A DNA stretch of 64,000 nt from Mermis nigrescens (lineage: Eukaryota > Nematoda > Enoplea > Mermithida > Mermithidae): positions 1,006,382-1,070,381 of the forward strand of contig JAVLUZ010000257.1 in NCBI GenBank assembly GCA_036768485.1. The letters run 5' to 3'. Below the pieces are notes generated by a model. It did not search any database. It was not told where the DNA came from and was given only the letters and a program-made list of their open reading frames with translations. A program made the translations under genes and the position numbers. Position 1 is the first letter of the stretch. The number at the start of each line of letters is the position of its first letter. Below are positions 38,935 through 50,389 of the stretch, piece by piece.

Positions 38935-39751
38935 CAGGCCCATATCCAGGGGAGGGGCGAGGGGGGCCTGTCCCCCCCCCCCGAAATAGGAAAAAATTTT
39001 TGTTTTTCCCAAGGGTCCCCCAAAGGGAAAAATGAAAAATTGGCCAAGTGGGTCGAAACACCGCCAAAACAGGTTTTTAGCGTACTTTTGAGCTAGTAAG
39101 CTCAAAATTTTCCGACGCTTCGCGCCGGATTTATTGTTTATGTAAGGTTTTGTCTTCTAAACCGCTGAAAATCGCTCAAATTTGAGTTAGACATAGAGAA
39201 TATGTCATGTCAATTTTTTTTCTAATGCTTTGCGCCGGATTTATTGTTTAGCTATAGTTTTTGCCTTCTATCTCACTCACAACAGCTCAAATTTGAGTTA
39301 TGACGTAGAAAACATGAAATTTTTCCGGCGCTTCGCGCAGTATTTATTGTTTATATAGGTTTTTTGTCTTCTGACCCGCTCAAAACCGCTCAAATTTGAA
39401 CTTGACATGCAGAATATGTCAATTCTTTTGGTGCTTGGCGCCGAATTATTCGTTATCCGTATTGTTTTTCTCTGTAAAGCACAATGATTAAGTATAAAAG
39501 CAAGAGATAAGAAATAATTCGTCGATTAAGTGATGAGAAATCAGCTTAAATGATAAATTTGCTATATATCAATATGAAATAAAGTAAAATTTTTTTAATT
39601 TTTTGTTGAAATTTTTCTTCACCGTCGTATAGAGCTCGCCGAGATACGTTCAAAACTGTCTTTATTTTCGCCTATCTCCTGATGGTTCTCGAGATATCTG
39701 GCCTCAAAAATTTTCGCCCCCCCCCGAAATAAAATCCTGGATACGGGCCTT
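38935..39751. mobile_element. 817-bp hAT-type non-autonomous element
   Basis: Ends CAGGCCCATATCCAGG and CCTGGATACGGGCCTT; perfect 8-bp target duplication TATACATG (38927-38934, 39752-39759). Internally about four diverged copies of a unit of about 120 bp with CGCTTCGCGCCGGATTTATT. No ORF. Confidence 0.85.
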
Positions 39752-39796
39752 TATACATGTATATCCGATTCCTCTAATGTAACGTATTTTGCCAGA

Positions 39797-40597
39797 ATGA
39801 GCCATCGAATTTCGGATGATGCGGCTGAGGCATCTTTTTTGCACAACAGCGCCGATGAAATTAGCGCCAATCAGACATTCGAATTTTTAACCAAAGTAGC
39901 AAATTTTTACGCCTCGTCCAAATATCCCTTCTTGCCCTCCGATTGCCTCAGCTTAAGCGAAATTGCTAAAAATTCGCCAAAAATTTTTTTCCGAAAGCGC
40001 GGGGAAGTTCAAAAGGCGTGCTCTCGTTGCAAACGCCCTTTCGTTCTGCTTCAAAGTTGCGCTTTGCGCAAACGATACGATGCCAAAAATTTGGCCCTGT
40101 GCCAGCGCCAGTTGCTTAAATTTCGCAAGTGGGCCCTGAAAAAACTGTCTAAATCTTGCAAGCTCGTCGATCGGCTTGAGCTTAAAGGTCATCCGTCGAC
40201 GGCTAAGCAATTGGCGTTGTATTGCAAAGTTTGTAAGACGAAAAATGCTCTTGGAGGCAAAAATGCTGAAAAGAAACTGAAGATGGCGCTTCGAACGCAA
40301 AAATCGATCGATGATTTAGCCGTCGAACCGATTACGTCATCAAAAAAACGCAATAGGCATCGTCGGACGCCAAACGCCGGCCTCTTTTTACTCTCCAGTC
40401 CGGCAACTCCGTTGGGGTCACCCGCGGCTTTTGGGGCCAAGCCCGTTTTTGATACCCCAAAATGTCCGTTGGACTTGCTGAAAAGTCGCCTGTTGTTGAC
40501 TCAGCGGACCACTTCGACCCCTAAATTACCCAACAGCCCCGGCTTTGGGCAAAAACCGTCCGGGCTTGCAGCTTTTCTCGAATCGATCAAGCGATAA
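39797..40597 (+). CDS. RMP24/C18orf21-like zinc-ribbon protein (UPF0711), intronless
   Basis: 266 aa in a single exon. Zinc ribbon C75-S-R-C78 ... C143-K-V-C146, preceded by a helical N-terminus and followed by a Lys/Arg-rich linker (SSKKRNRHRRT), the motif SSPATPLGSP and a C-terminal helix pair (LLKSRLLLTQ ... GLAAFLESIKR). Human C18orf21 (RNase MRP subunit RMP24) has the same order: CxxC, a second CxxC about 60 residues later, PATP and a C-terminal LKxxLSQ...FLxSLK. The expected role is therefore in RNase MRP and rRNA processing in the nucleolus. The assignment rests on architecture and short motifs, not on a search. The start at 39797 (MSHRISDDAAE) lies 38 bp after the 817-bp transposon duplication, so the promoter region is transposon-derived or displaced. 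Confidence 0.6.
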   Translation: MSHRISDDAAEASFLHNSADEISANQTFEFLTKVANFYASSKYPFLPSDCLSLSEIAKNSPKIFFRKRGEVQKACSRCKRPFVLLQSCALRKRYDAKNLALCQRQLLKFRKWALKKLSKSCKLVDRLELKGHPSTAKQLALYCKVCKTKNALGGKNAEKKLKMALRTQKSIDDLAVEPITSSKKRNRHRRTPNAGLFLLSSPATPLGSPAAFGAKPVFDTPKCPLDLLKSRLLLTQRTTSTPKLPNSPGFGQKPSGLAAFLESIKR

Positions 40598-40655
40598 GGT
40601 ATTAACCTACTACACGGCTGATTAGCATAGCTGGGTTGGAATAACACATAAGCAT

Positions 40656-40902
40656 CACACCTGGTCGTCGGGGGTTTGGGGGTATGCACCCCCCCAGAAA
40701 CCAAAATACCCCCCTAGAAATCAAAATCCCCCCAGAATTCAATAATTTTTTCGTTTTTTCGCAATTTTTTGATGCCAATGGATAGTGCTCGATGAGAAAC
40801 GTCGAAAAATTGTGTTTTTTGCCATACCACCATTTTCAAGGCAATTTTTTTGACCTTTGAAAAATCTTGCACCCCCTACAATTTTCTTGCTGCCTATGTA
40901 TG
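40656..40902 (-). mobile_element. hAT-like MITE, family A, perfect target duplication
   Basis: CACACCTGG ... CTATGTATG on the + strand, flanked by ATAAGCAT on both sides. Confidence 0.88.
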
Positions 40903-40910
40903 ATAAGCAT

Positions 40911-41469
40911 GGGGTTTTGCGTCCTTCGAGAGTCCGGCAGACCCCTTTTTGCTCCCAACTCGAGAGACTACTTTCCTCCCCCTGAGAATTGAATTTTTGT
41001 TGCTATACCAAGCAATTTTGACCTGCTTCTAAATTTGGATGCTGCCCATTCATTTCTATAGAGGGCGGGGGATGGCAGATATTACCCTAATTCAAGGTTG
41101 AAGACTCGAGTCACTGTCAGGCGATTATGAACTATCGAATATTTTCTGCATGATTTCTTGGGACAAAAGTAGCAGAGATGTTTGAACTTTTCGACGCTTT
41201 GAGCTTGGCTAATACATTTCTGTTCCATTTACCCAAAGAAATGCCGATAATCAGTCAAAATTTTCGACTAATTCTTGTTTTTTACCGATTAAAGTGACAA
41301 AATGGGTCAAAATTGGATAATAGGTTCTAAAAACACAATCTTTTCAATAAAAACGTCGTCCCTATAGGATTTTTAAATCATTTTTCGCATTTGACTCGCA
41401 TTACTTGGCACCGAATTTCGGCATTCCGCTCCCCCATACCTTGAGAAATTATGCTGCTGCTCCTGTTTG
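40911..41469. other. Intergenic DNA, nothing recognised
   Basis: Fragments resembling the G-rich repeat text (CCCCCTGAGAATTGAATTTT) but no gene. Confidence 0.4.
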
Positions 41470-42771
41470 ACTGGGATCCAGTGTCTTTTTTGTACAAGGT
41501 CCGTTCGTACATGTACAAAGATGGTCCTTAATAGTCTTTGTACATTTCGTACACACAAATTTTTGGGTACTATAATATGGTACAGTAGCGATTTTAGTCT
41601 GGCAAAACAGAGTTGTTCGACTTTTGGTTACGTATTTTAGAAATTTCTAGGTTTCTGAGGTCAAAAATCAATAATAATCGTCTTAAAACGGCGCGAAGCG
41701 CCAAAAAATTTGGCATTTTTCGTTTCAATATGCAATTTCTGAAATTATAAAGATATATAGAACACACAATTGCTCATTTCGGCGCGGAGCGCCGAGAATT
41801 TTTTCGAATTTCGAACCTTTTTTGCAGTTTTTGTCTTCCTAAAAATCCTTGTACATGTACAAAGACGGTCCCAAAAAGTCTTTGTACATCGCGAAAAATC
41901 TTTGCCGAATACAAAAAAACCGTGCTGGGATCAAATATGTACAGGGCCGAAATGCTCGGGTGTCAAAAAAATTTCAGTGGCAGGAACTAATGCAAAACTT
42001 TGAGATACATATCATCAGGAAAGGGAGCAAATTGATGACAGGGCGAAAAATGCTGTTGTGTACTGTAAAAAAGCTTGCCAATTCATTTTTTGTGTGGTAT
42101 ATACGCTTACGAAATATCGAAATTTGCGCAACTTTCAAGCAAACATTTTGTCCCCGATTCCTTAAGAAAATGTTCATTTCGGTTTAGATTGCATAAATGC
42201 ATGTTTGTACCCGATTTTTTCGTAATTTTGTTGAAGGTGTAAAGTGCGTAGAGTGATATTTTGAAAACTTCAGTACTGGATTGCTTTTGCCTTTACAACG
42301 GTAAACTTTTCAAATGTCGGGAGCAGTGCTTTTTTGTATTCGGCAATGATTTTACCCGATGTAAAAAGACTTTTCGGTACCGTCTTGTACATGTACAAAG
42401 ATTTTTGGGAAGACAAAACTTGCTAAAAAGGTCTAAAATTCGCAAAAATTTTCGGCGCTTGGCGCCGAAATGAGTAATTGTGCGTTCTATATATCTTTAT
42501 AACGGCAGAAATTGCATTTCAAAAGGAAAAATGTCAAATTTTTCGGCGCCTTGCGCCGTTTCAAGACGATTCTTAGTGATTTTAGCCTTTAGAGGCCCAT
42601 AAATCAGCTGAAATACACTACCAAAAGTCGAACAACTCTGTTTTTACAACACTAAAATCGCTACTGTAGCCTATTTTAGTAACCAAAATTTTGTGTGTAC
42701 AAAATGTACAAAGACTCTTTCGGACCATCTTTGTACATGTACAACCGGACCTTGTACAAAAAAAAACACTG
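41470..42771. mobile_element. 1.3 kb element with long inverted arms, no transposase
   Basis: CCAGTGTCTTTTTTGTACAA (41478) and TTGTACAAAAAAAAACACTG (ends 42770) are complementary. The arms run about 390 bp (to about 41870, and from about 42380), with GTACATGTACAAAGA repeated three times and GGCGC...GCGCC hairpins. The 500-bp centre has short frames (e.g. 41849-42187) without recognisable domains. Confidence 0.75.
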
Positions 42772-42779
42772 GTCGGGAG

Positions 42780-42979
42780 CATACGTGGGCAGCAAGAAAA
42801 TTCTGGGGGTGCAAGATTTTTTGAAGGTCAAAAAATGGCCTTAAAATGGTGGTATGGCGATGAAAACACCATTTTTAGACGTTTCTTATCAAGCGCTGGC
42901 ATCAAAAATTGCGAAAAAACGGGAAAAAAATTCAAAAATTGAATTCTGGGGGGCCTCATACCCCCCACGCCCAGGTGTG
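42780..42979 (+). mobile_element. hAT-like MITE, family A
   Basis: CATACGTGGGCAGCAAG ... ACGCCCAGGTGTG; flanks GTCGGGAG and GTCGAGAT (6 of 8). It abuts the right end of the 1.3 kb element. Confidence 0.8.
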
Positions 42980-43289
42980 GTCGAGATTAAAAGCAGTGGT
43001 AAAAAAAGTAAGTACCTAATCGGAATTCAAACACCCTTCCTTTAATACGCATGTTTTAGTGTACCGCAATAAATGGGTAGGGTCGAAATTTTGGCGGGAG
43101 CGGGGGTCAAATTTAAGATGGTGAAAAAGGGGGACAAAATATTTTTTGACTCTGATCAGATCACACAGTATTTAGTCAAATTCAACAAATGTCAACTTAC
43201 GCAAACTATTCCACGGTAAATGGGTGCATTTTATCCGTTGGTTTAAAGCACGCAACGTTAGGACTAATCGATTGCTCGTTCAGCGCTCG

Positions 43290-43490
43290 ATTAGTCTCAT
43301 TGTGACTCAACGAGGAGCTTGCCTAAACTATCAAGTTGATCCTCAGTCGCAACGTTGTATAGCAATTGATGCTCTCGCTCGCGATTGAGCTGAAAATTTG
43401 CATATTCCATGATCTCCCTGTAGCTCCTACGGGGCCCTGATCGAGGAGAAAAACCATGCAAAGGACATGTGCGCCAATTCACAGCCATCG
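43290..43490 (-). repeat. Repeat F, copy 1 (related to 46545-46725)
   Basis: TTGCATATTCCATGATCTCC, AGCTCCTACGGGGC and GAGAAAAACCATGCAAA recur at 46545-46725. The - strand frame is open for 63 codons here (SYREIMEYANFQLNREREHQ) but broken in the other copy. Whether this is a repeat or a small gene with a pseudogene is unclear. Confidence 0.5.
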
Positions 43491-43603
43491 GTTGTCATGC
43501 ACGTGATGTGATGGCTCTAAAGTGGCGATAGGAAACTCCTCAGAAAATACAATTTTAGCAAAAATCCGGATAGGGTTAAATTTTCAGACTTCGGGGTCAC
43601 AAA

Positions 43604-43828
43604 CATACTAGGGCGTGGGGGTACGCACCCTCCAAAAAGCGAAACACCCCTCCATATTTCAATTTTTGAAATTTTTTATTTTTTCGCAATTTTTTGATGC
43701 CAATGCATAGCGCTCAATGAGGAGCGTTGAAAAATACTGTTTTTTCGCCATACCACCATTTTAAGGGCCTTTTTTTACCTTTGAAAAAATCTTGCACCCT
43801 CCCAGAACTTTAGTGCCGCCCACCTATG
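43604..43828 (-). mobile_element. hAT-like MITE, family A
   Basis: CATACTAGGGCGTGG ... GCCCACCTATG on the + strand; flanks GTCACAAA and GTTACAAC (6 of 8). Confidence 0.75.
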
Positions 43829-44554
43829 GTTACAACCAATCTTGGGTGAGGGAATCTTCGTATTACATGTATATATGTGTTCTACCCGCCTTTGTCAGGT
43901 CTCAAATTTGGTATATTTAGCCTGTCCGAAGATTTAGTAAAAGATCGGAGTTCCTTCGCCCAAATTAGCTACCCCCAGGCTGAGATTTTTTACCACCGTA
44001 GTACCTAATACTTATTACCAAGTACTTATACACTAAATGTAGAATCGGGAGTCTTTAATCATGGAACTGCATTGTATAAAATCAATAGATAAATTCACAC
44101 TTTTTTACTGAAAATTAATGTACTTTTAAAGTGAAAATTGGAACAAAATTGATGTTGAATATAAATATACATGCTTCGAACTGAAATGCTTAAGGATTTC
44201 AATTTTTCTTAACGCTGACATTCATTGATTGAGAGCTTGGATCCTACCTAATAGGGGTATTGTATTTCGGAATTTTACTTCGAAATTCTTTACCTTCCCG
44301 GAAATCAGTCATGAAGTTTTTAAAATTTGAAGACAGTTACGTATTTATGATTTATCGATAATAATTGTCATTTACATAATTGAACTGATTCGGTATCACG
44401 TGCATGATTGATATTTTTCAAACCGTTTTTAACTGATTATACTTAGCCATTAGATGGTAAGAAACCTGAAATTAATTCACTTTCCCTAGTTGTGTGACTA
44501 ATTACGAATGCAAAAAGTATTGTAAATAATTTTAAGTGTGTAATAACTTATAGG
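43829..44554. other. AT-rich spacer
   Basis: Nothing recognised. Confidence 0.5.
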
Positions 44555-44562
44555 GTCGGCAT

Positions 44563-44806
44563 CATACGTGCGCAGCAAGAAAATTCTGGGGGGGGGTGCA
44601 AGATTTTTTGAAGGTCGAAATATGGCCTTAAAAATGGTGGTATGGCGATAACAACACCATCTTTCGACGTGTCTCATCAAGCACTATCCATGGCATCAGA
44701 AAATTGCGAAAAAACGACGAAAAATTTCAAAAATTGAATTCTGGGGGGGGTATTTCGATTTCTGAGGGGTGCATACCCCCCAAACCCGCCCCCACGCCCA
44801 GGTGTG
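44563..44806 (+). mobile_element. hAT-like MITE, family A
   Basis: CATACGTGCGCAGCAAG ... CGCCCAGGTGTG; flanks GTCGGCAT and GTCAGCAT (7 of 8). Confidence 0.85.
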
Positions 44807-45002
44807 GTCAGCATATATTAGTGTGCATGGTGTCGGGGCCTAAGCCCCGGCTAAAAAGCCCGATGCTATTAGATTTTCTTTATTCTCAGCCATTTTCTTT
44901 CTCTTTGCTCATGTGTTAACTGCATTAAAATAACGTGTTCTTATTTGTTATTTGCATAATTTTTTAACAAACAACATACTGTATGTGCATTAATTTTTCA
45001 GA

Positions 45003-48000
45003 ATCGCCGATGATCGTTTTATATGTCTGAATGCCTTCGCCGTTGCAAAAATACGTCGGAGTAAGAGATTTATTTTTGTACAGTACGTCTAGTAATATGT
45101 GATAAATTTTATCTTCTATGCACGATAACTGTCTAATAAAAAATTCCGATTCGTTTTGCGGAGACTGAATTGTTTAGTTAGTTGAGGTTTTTGAAATATT
45201 TCGACGTTGAAACTTTTCGGTATCTGTTTGCGCGACTGCGTGCGGCGCAACTTACAAGACCTTTGTTTACACCTAAATTTAATTCTTTACATTTCGCATT
45301 CCGTACGTTTTACGTAGCTTTACACTAATGCAAAAATACGTCTTTATTTATGAGGAAAAGTAAAACGCTGGTCTTCGCTTGCGTAAGGAATTAGTTTTAC
45401 ATATATTTAGCTTAGTTGTTTAAATAAGTGCTATTATATAGTCTCATTCATTTGTGTAGAAGAACTTGTTGCTGGCTTTAACTTTATTGAACTTTGATAG
45501 ACTAGTTTTTTATGCTTCGTATTCGTTTTAAATGGCTTTACACAAGGGCTCATGCATAGGTGCACATGGTCAGGGTCGACAGGGTGGGGTGAAATTCCTA
45601 AAATCCAAAACGGTAAATTTAACGTTTTCTAGATGTTTTTTGCTGTTTTAACGATCAATAGGTCAAAATGGCCTGTAAACGTGTTTTTGTGGTAATATCG
45701 CATTTCAAAAACATTTTAAGTATAATTTTTACGGCATTATATCTTTTTTAACCTTAAAAATGCAAAAATTTTCATCAATTTTGGTCGCTTTTTTTGGGTA
45801 AACAGTACTTAAAAGTACTAATATGGCGTTCGCGCTGACAAATTTTGACGTTTTCACTGCTTTTGACCTTGACGCAAAAAATTTTCCATCAGCTTAAAAT
45901 CGCCGGAAAGTACCTGTCCGGCTGAACCTGATAATACCCATACCTGGGGGTTTGGCGTATGCACCCCCAGAAACCAAAATATCCCCCCAGAATTCAATTT
46001 TTGAAATTTTTTAGTTTTTTCGCAATTTTTTGATGCCAATGGATGTTCGATAAGAAACGTTGAAAAGTGGTGTTTTTCGCCATACCACCATTTTTAGGGC
46101 CATTTTTTGACCTTTAAAAAATCATGTACCCCCTCTGTATTTCGGTGCCGTCTACCTATGTAAATGATCCCGTCACTATAGGCGGGCGGCACCAAAGTTC
46201 TGGGGTTGCAAGATTTTTTCGAAGGTCAAAAATGGCCCTAAAAGTGGGTGGTGTTGTGGCGAATGAACACCATTTTTCAACGTGTCTCATCGAGCACTAT
46301 CCATTGGCATCAAGAAATTGCGGAACAACGAAAACAAATTGAAATCTGGGGGTATTTTGATTTCTGGGGGGGTGCATACCCCCCATGCCCAGGTATGCCC
46401 CTCACCCTACCTATGTGCATGTATCTTTGGGCTGAGTTTGCTTTCACATTTATTCGCTTCTTTACACTCCGAATACTGTAGGAATTTACACCAACGCTAA
46501 ACGTTTTAATTGGTCGTCTTTGGGCGACTAATTAATCGTTTTATTGTGATCTACGTGGAGCTTCTTGTTGTGAAGCGGTCCTTAATCGCAGCGTTGAATA
46601 TCGTAAATAGGCTCTCGCTTGCGTTTCTTGCGATTGAGGCTAAAAATTGCATATTCCATAGTCTCCTCGCAGCTCCTCCGGGGCTCTGACCTTGGAGAAA
46701 AACCATGCAAATTACAGTTCGGCTAATTTTAAGTCGTTTTGGGTTATACAATTATTTAATTTACGCTCGTCGGCGTCCAAAATGCTTAAAATTTGAAAAT
46801 AATAATTTGGGACTTCAAACATCGTGTGTTGGAATCAATTTTTAATACGCTTTTTGGCACGTTGCCAAATTTTTGGTGTCTTTTGACCTGAGATCGCATG
46901 CATGAAAACTCAATTTTAGAACCTTGCGGTGTAAAGTGCTAGCCTTAATTTTTTAATCCCGGAAGTAGGACACTTTACACCGTTGGCTTTATTGCGCAAG
47001 CCTAAAAGTCTGCGTAAACATTTGAAGTTAGCATGAAACTAAAAGAATTGTGTGTAAAGGGGACGGGTGCTTTATAAAAGCTGTTTTTTGCCCATCATCA
47101 ATTTTTCGGTACTTATCTTCATTTTTTAAACATTTTTGGACTTATAGTTTGAGCGTTGCCCAAATAGGGTCGCGATCTCCTATCTTACAGTATGCGACTG
47201 ATTTTCAAGGTCAGGGCTTGTCAACACAGCTTGGCGTGTGGGGTATGCAGTATGCACCCCCCTAGAAACCGAAAACCCCCAGAATTCAATTTTTGGGATT
47301 TTTTCGCATTTTCTGATGCCAACGGATTGTGCTCGGTGAGAAACGTTATACCACCATTTTTAGGGCCATTTTTGACGTTTGAAAAATCTTGCACGCTTCC
47401 CCAGATTTTTGGTGCCGCCCACCTATTCTTGTCAAACCTGCGTTATGTTGTGATTGATTTTTTTTGCCCTAGTGCTAAAGGGATGGAAAATTTCTTGTTT
47501 AATTCCTTCCTCGATAGTTTCAAAATTATTTAGCTCTTTGGAAAAAAGTTCTTGCGGAAAAATGTTATACAATCTTTTAAAAAAGACTGATTTTTTGATT
47601 TTTTGCGGTTCTACTGTCTTTTCAGTGTTTTGGTCATTTTGACTGGGAATTCAGATTCAAGGTCAACCATGCGGTCGATTAGCCTATATTTTGGACTCTA
47701 GTTTATGTCATGGTCTTTTCATCTTTGCGTGATTCCATGGTTTTATTTTAGAGACGGAAGACTTCTTAAGCGGCTGGATAATCCGCTTTACATTCATTTC
47801 GTCCAGTGTAAACGAATTGATGGCCGAATGCGGTAAGCATTTTTGCTATTTAGTTATATCCAATTAACGCTGAAATATGATGATAACTTTTTAGTGGGTT
47901 TCTCATTGAATCACCGTGATAAAATTTTCCATTCTGATATTTTTGTTTCGTTTACACTAATTTTTCAGCATTAAGGTCGCTGGTCGTTTAAACTTATCAT

Positions 48001-48047
48001 TTTTTATAGGATCGCTGGCGATTAAGATGGCAGAAGTGAAGCGATAG
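45003..48047 (+). CDS. 3' exons of an unrecognised host gene (45003-45060, 47752-47832, 48010-48047)
   Basis: Exon a follows ATTTTTCAG and ends CGGA|GTAAGAG: IADDRFICLNAFAVAKIRR. Exon b follows TTTTATTTTAG and ends TGCG|GTAAGC: TEDFLSGWIIRFTFISSSVN then ELMAEC. Exon c follows TTTTTATAG: SLAIKMAEVKR and TAG at 48045-48047. The phases fit at both joins (A|AG and G|GA), which is strong evidence that the three belong together. AATAAA at 48101 follows the stop by 54 bp. The first intron (2.7 kb) is packed with family A MITEs. The product's C-terminus is helical; family not recognised. Upstream exons were not found. Confidence 0.55.
45939..46160 (-). mobile_element. hAT-like MITE, family A
   Basis: CATACCTGGGGGTTTGG ... 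TCTACCTATG on the + strand; only 15 bp from the next copy. Confidence 0.75.
46176..46397 (+). mobile_element. hAT-like MITE, family A
   Basis: CTATAGGCGGGCGGCACC ... ATGCCCAGGTATG. It forms a head-to-head pair with 45939-46160. Confidence 0.78.
46545..46725 (-). repeat. Repeat F, copy 2
   Basis: Related to 43290-43490; the frame is broken by stops. Confidence 0.5.
46726..47224. other. Intronic DNA of the 45-48 kb gene
   Basis: Nothing recognised; GGTGTAAAGTGC / GGACACTTTACACC forms a small inverted pair at about 46927-46983. Confidence 0.4.
47225..47427 (-). mobile_element. hAT-like MITE, family A, perfect target duplication
   Basis: CACAGCTTGGCGTG ... CGCCCACCTATT flanked by CTTGTCAA on both sides. 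Confidence 0.85.
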
Positions 48048-48160
48048 ATTTGTATTGTGTTGTTTGTTTGTATCTGAGTTTGATATGTTGTTGATTATTT
48101 AATAAATTGAATGTTTCTAAATTGCAGAATTTGATTTAGGATGTAAAGTGGTCATCCCGG

Positions 48161-48357
48161 GTATACGTGGGCAGCAAGAAAATTCTGGGCGTTGCTAGGA
48201 TTTTCAAAGGTCAAAAAATGGCTTTAAAAGTGTTGGTATGGCGAAAAACACCATTTTTCAACGTTCCTCATCGAGCACTGTCCATTAGCATCAAAAAATT
48301 GAATTCTGGGGTGGTGGAGGTATTTTGGTTTCTTGTGAAACCCCACGCCCAGGTGTG
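48161..48357 (+). mobile_element. hAT-like MITE, family A
   Basis: GTATACGTGGGCAGCAAG ... CACGCCCAGGTGTG with part of the 3' half deleted. Confidence 0.75.
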
Positions 48358-48690
48358 ATGGGCAGTGGGCACTACCAAAATTGGGGGTGCAGCAAAAAAC
48401 CATTTTTCAACGTTTCACATCTAGCTTTATTGACATCAAAACCCGCAAAAGATTGGTTTTCGGCGTTTCTGACTGCTCTACCTTCCTGGGCATCAAACAA
48501 AATTTCGGAACAAATTGCACAAAATATGGTTCGGAGCCCTGAAAATTAGGCATTTTCGAGCATAGCTAAAAGCCAAATTTTCAGAGGTTGTGATGTCTAC
48601 TAGATATTTCGTGATCTTAAATGCCTGGTATCATTTTTCAATGTTCTTATAATATGCCTTAGTCGGATTATAGGTAGGTATGATAGTTAC

Positions 48691-48949
48691 CACACCTGGG
48701 CGTGGAGGGGGTATGCACCCCCCAGAAACCAAAATACCCCCCCCCCAGAAATCAAAATACCCCCCCCCCAGAATTCAATTTTTGAAAATTTTTTTCGTTT
48801 TTTCGCAATTTTTTGATGCCAATGGATAGTGCTTGATGAGAAACGTCGAAAAATGGTGTTTTTATCGCCATACCACCATTTTTAAGGCCATTTTTTGACC
48901 TTCAAAAAAATCTTGCACCCCCCCAGAATTTTCTTGCTGCCCACGTATG
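48691..48949 (-). mobile_element. hAT-like MITE, family A, perfect target duplication
   Basis: CACACCTGGGCGTGG ... CCCACGTATG flanked by ATAGTTAC on both sides. Confidence 0.9.
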
Positions 48950-49108
48950 ATAGTTACCCTAACGAAAAGGAGTCACAATGGGATGTGCTGAACTATGTAA
49001 AACGGCTAACTCGCCCAATATCGATAAGAATTCGGGCGATTTGCCCCGTCGGACCCCATAATTCAGCTGCTACCCAGCCATGATGTATCGCCTGCACTCC
49101 GTGAGCGT

Positions 49109-49299
49109 CACACCTTGGCGTGGAGGGGGTAGGCACCCCCAGAAATCAAAATACCCCCCAATTTTTTGATGCTAATAGATAGTGTTCGATGAGAAACGTC
49201 GAAAAATGGTGTTTTTTCGCCATACCACCATTTTTAAGGCCATTTTTTGACCTTCAAAAAAATCTTGCACCCCCAGAATTTTATTGCGGCCCACGTATG
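49109..49299 (-). mobile_element. hAT-like MITE, family A, perfect target duplication
   Basis: CACACCTTGGCGTGG ... CCCACGTATG flanked by GTGAGCGT on both sides. Confidence 0.9.
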
Positions 49300-49307
49300 G
49301 TGAGCGT

Positions 49308-50389
49308 GTATATATGTAGGTGCGTCTCGTGTTTTAGTACCTTCTAACGAATAACGTATACATCATATGCAGAAAACGAAAGTGCTGAAAGTCTATATTA
49401 GAGCTGCACATGGAGGGTGGTGCAGCAAACAAATTCTGGGGGACCGATGGGGTGAAATCTCCACAAACATAATTCTGAGGGTCTTCCGATTTCGGCGGGT
49501 CTTTCAGATTTTGTGGGGTCCGGATCCCGTCACGTTTGAAGTCAGCTTAATAACAAATGGCAAATCCTGTGTAGAAAATGCGGCAAAATAAAAGCCAGAA
49601 TGATCGGAAACTGAATAACGATTTGAGCTTAGCTGGACGGATGCTTTGAATAACTAGTGAAATTCTATTATTTATGTTCACGAATTCAATTCTGTACAAC
49701 TTTTTATTCTACGGAGTTTCATGAAGCCTCCGTTAGATTTGTGATGTATACGTACATATTCTCGTACATACATGGAAGAAAGAAGAAGAAGAAAATTTAT
49801 TCGGTAAAAGTATTAAAAGAAAACACATAAAAAGTAGGTAAAAATGCATTGTCAATGTGAACAATACACAATCTGCATAAAACAAAGTATGTGCATAAAG
49901 CAACAGATAATGCAATGGTACCAGGAGCGTAAGGCACAATGTTGTATATATTCCTTCTCTCCGTTTTCTATTTGATAAACGCATGCTTTTTATGTTTTTA
50001 TGCTCATTTCTTTTTTATTCATTTATTTATTGATCTTTTATATATGTTTTCTTTTCTCAATTTTTCGAAATTATTATTTACTATTATTACTATTATTATT
50101 ATTACTGTTATCATTATTATCAGCAGTAGTAGTAGTAGTATAGTAATATTTTTATTATCGTTGTTGCCATTGTTCTTTTCTGATCTTCTTCATCTTCTTT
50201 TCTCTTTTGCTTTATCGTATTTATGACTTTTTCATTTAACTTGTCAGAAAATAAATGCTTCCATCCCCGTAGTCGATAGAGAATGGCCCAGGTTCCTGTT
50301 CTGGCTGACCATAGTCTATTCTATTATTGGTTTAAAATAACACTTATTTTGTGAAATTTTTTCTTTTCCTCTTGAGTAAGTGTGTTCGA
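49308..50389. other. Intergenic DNA; pyrimidine and ATT-rich tract
   Basis: 49990-50220 is low-complexity (TTATTATTACTATTATTATT, AGTAGTAGTAGTAGTA). No gene. Confidence 0.5.

Noticed and set aside
38844..39105. Frames encoding runs of Tyr-Ile
   Set aside because: Produced by the (TA)n microsatellite at 38881-38930.
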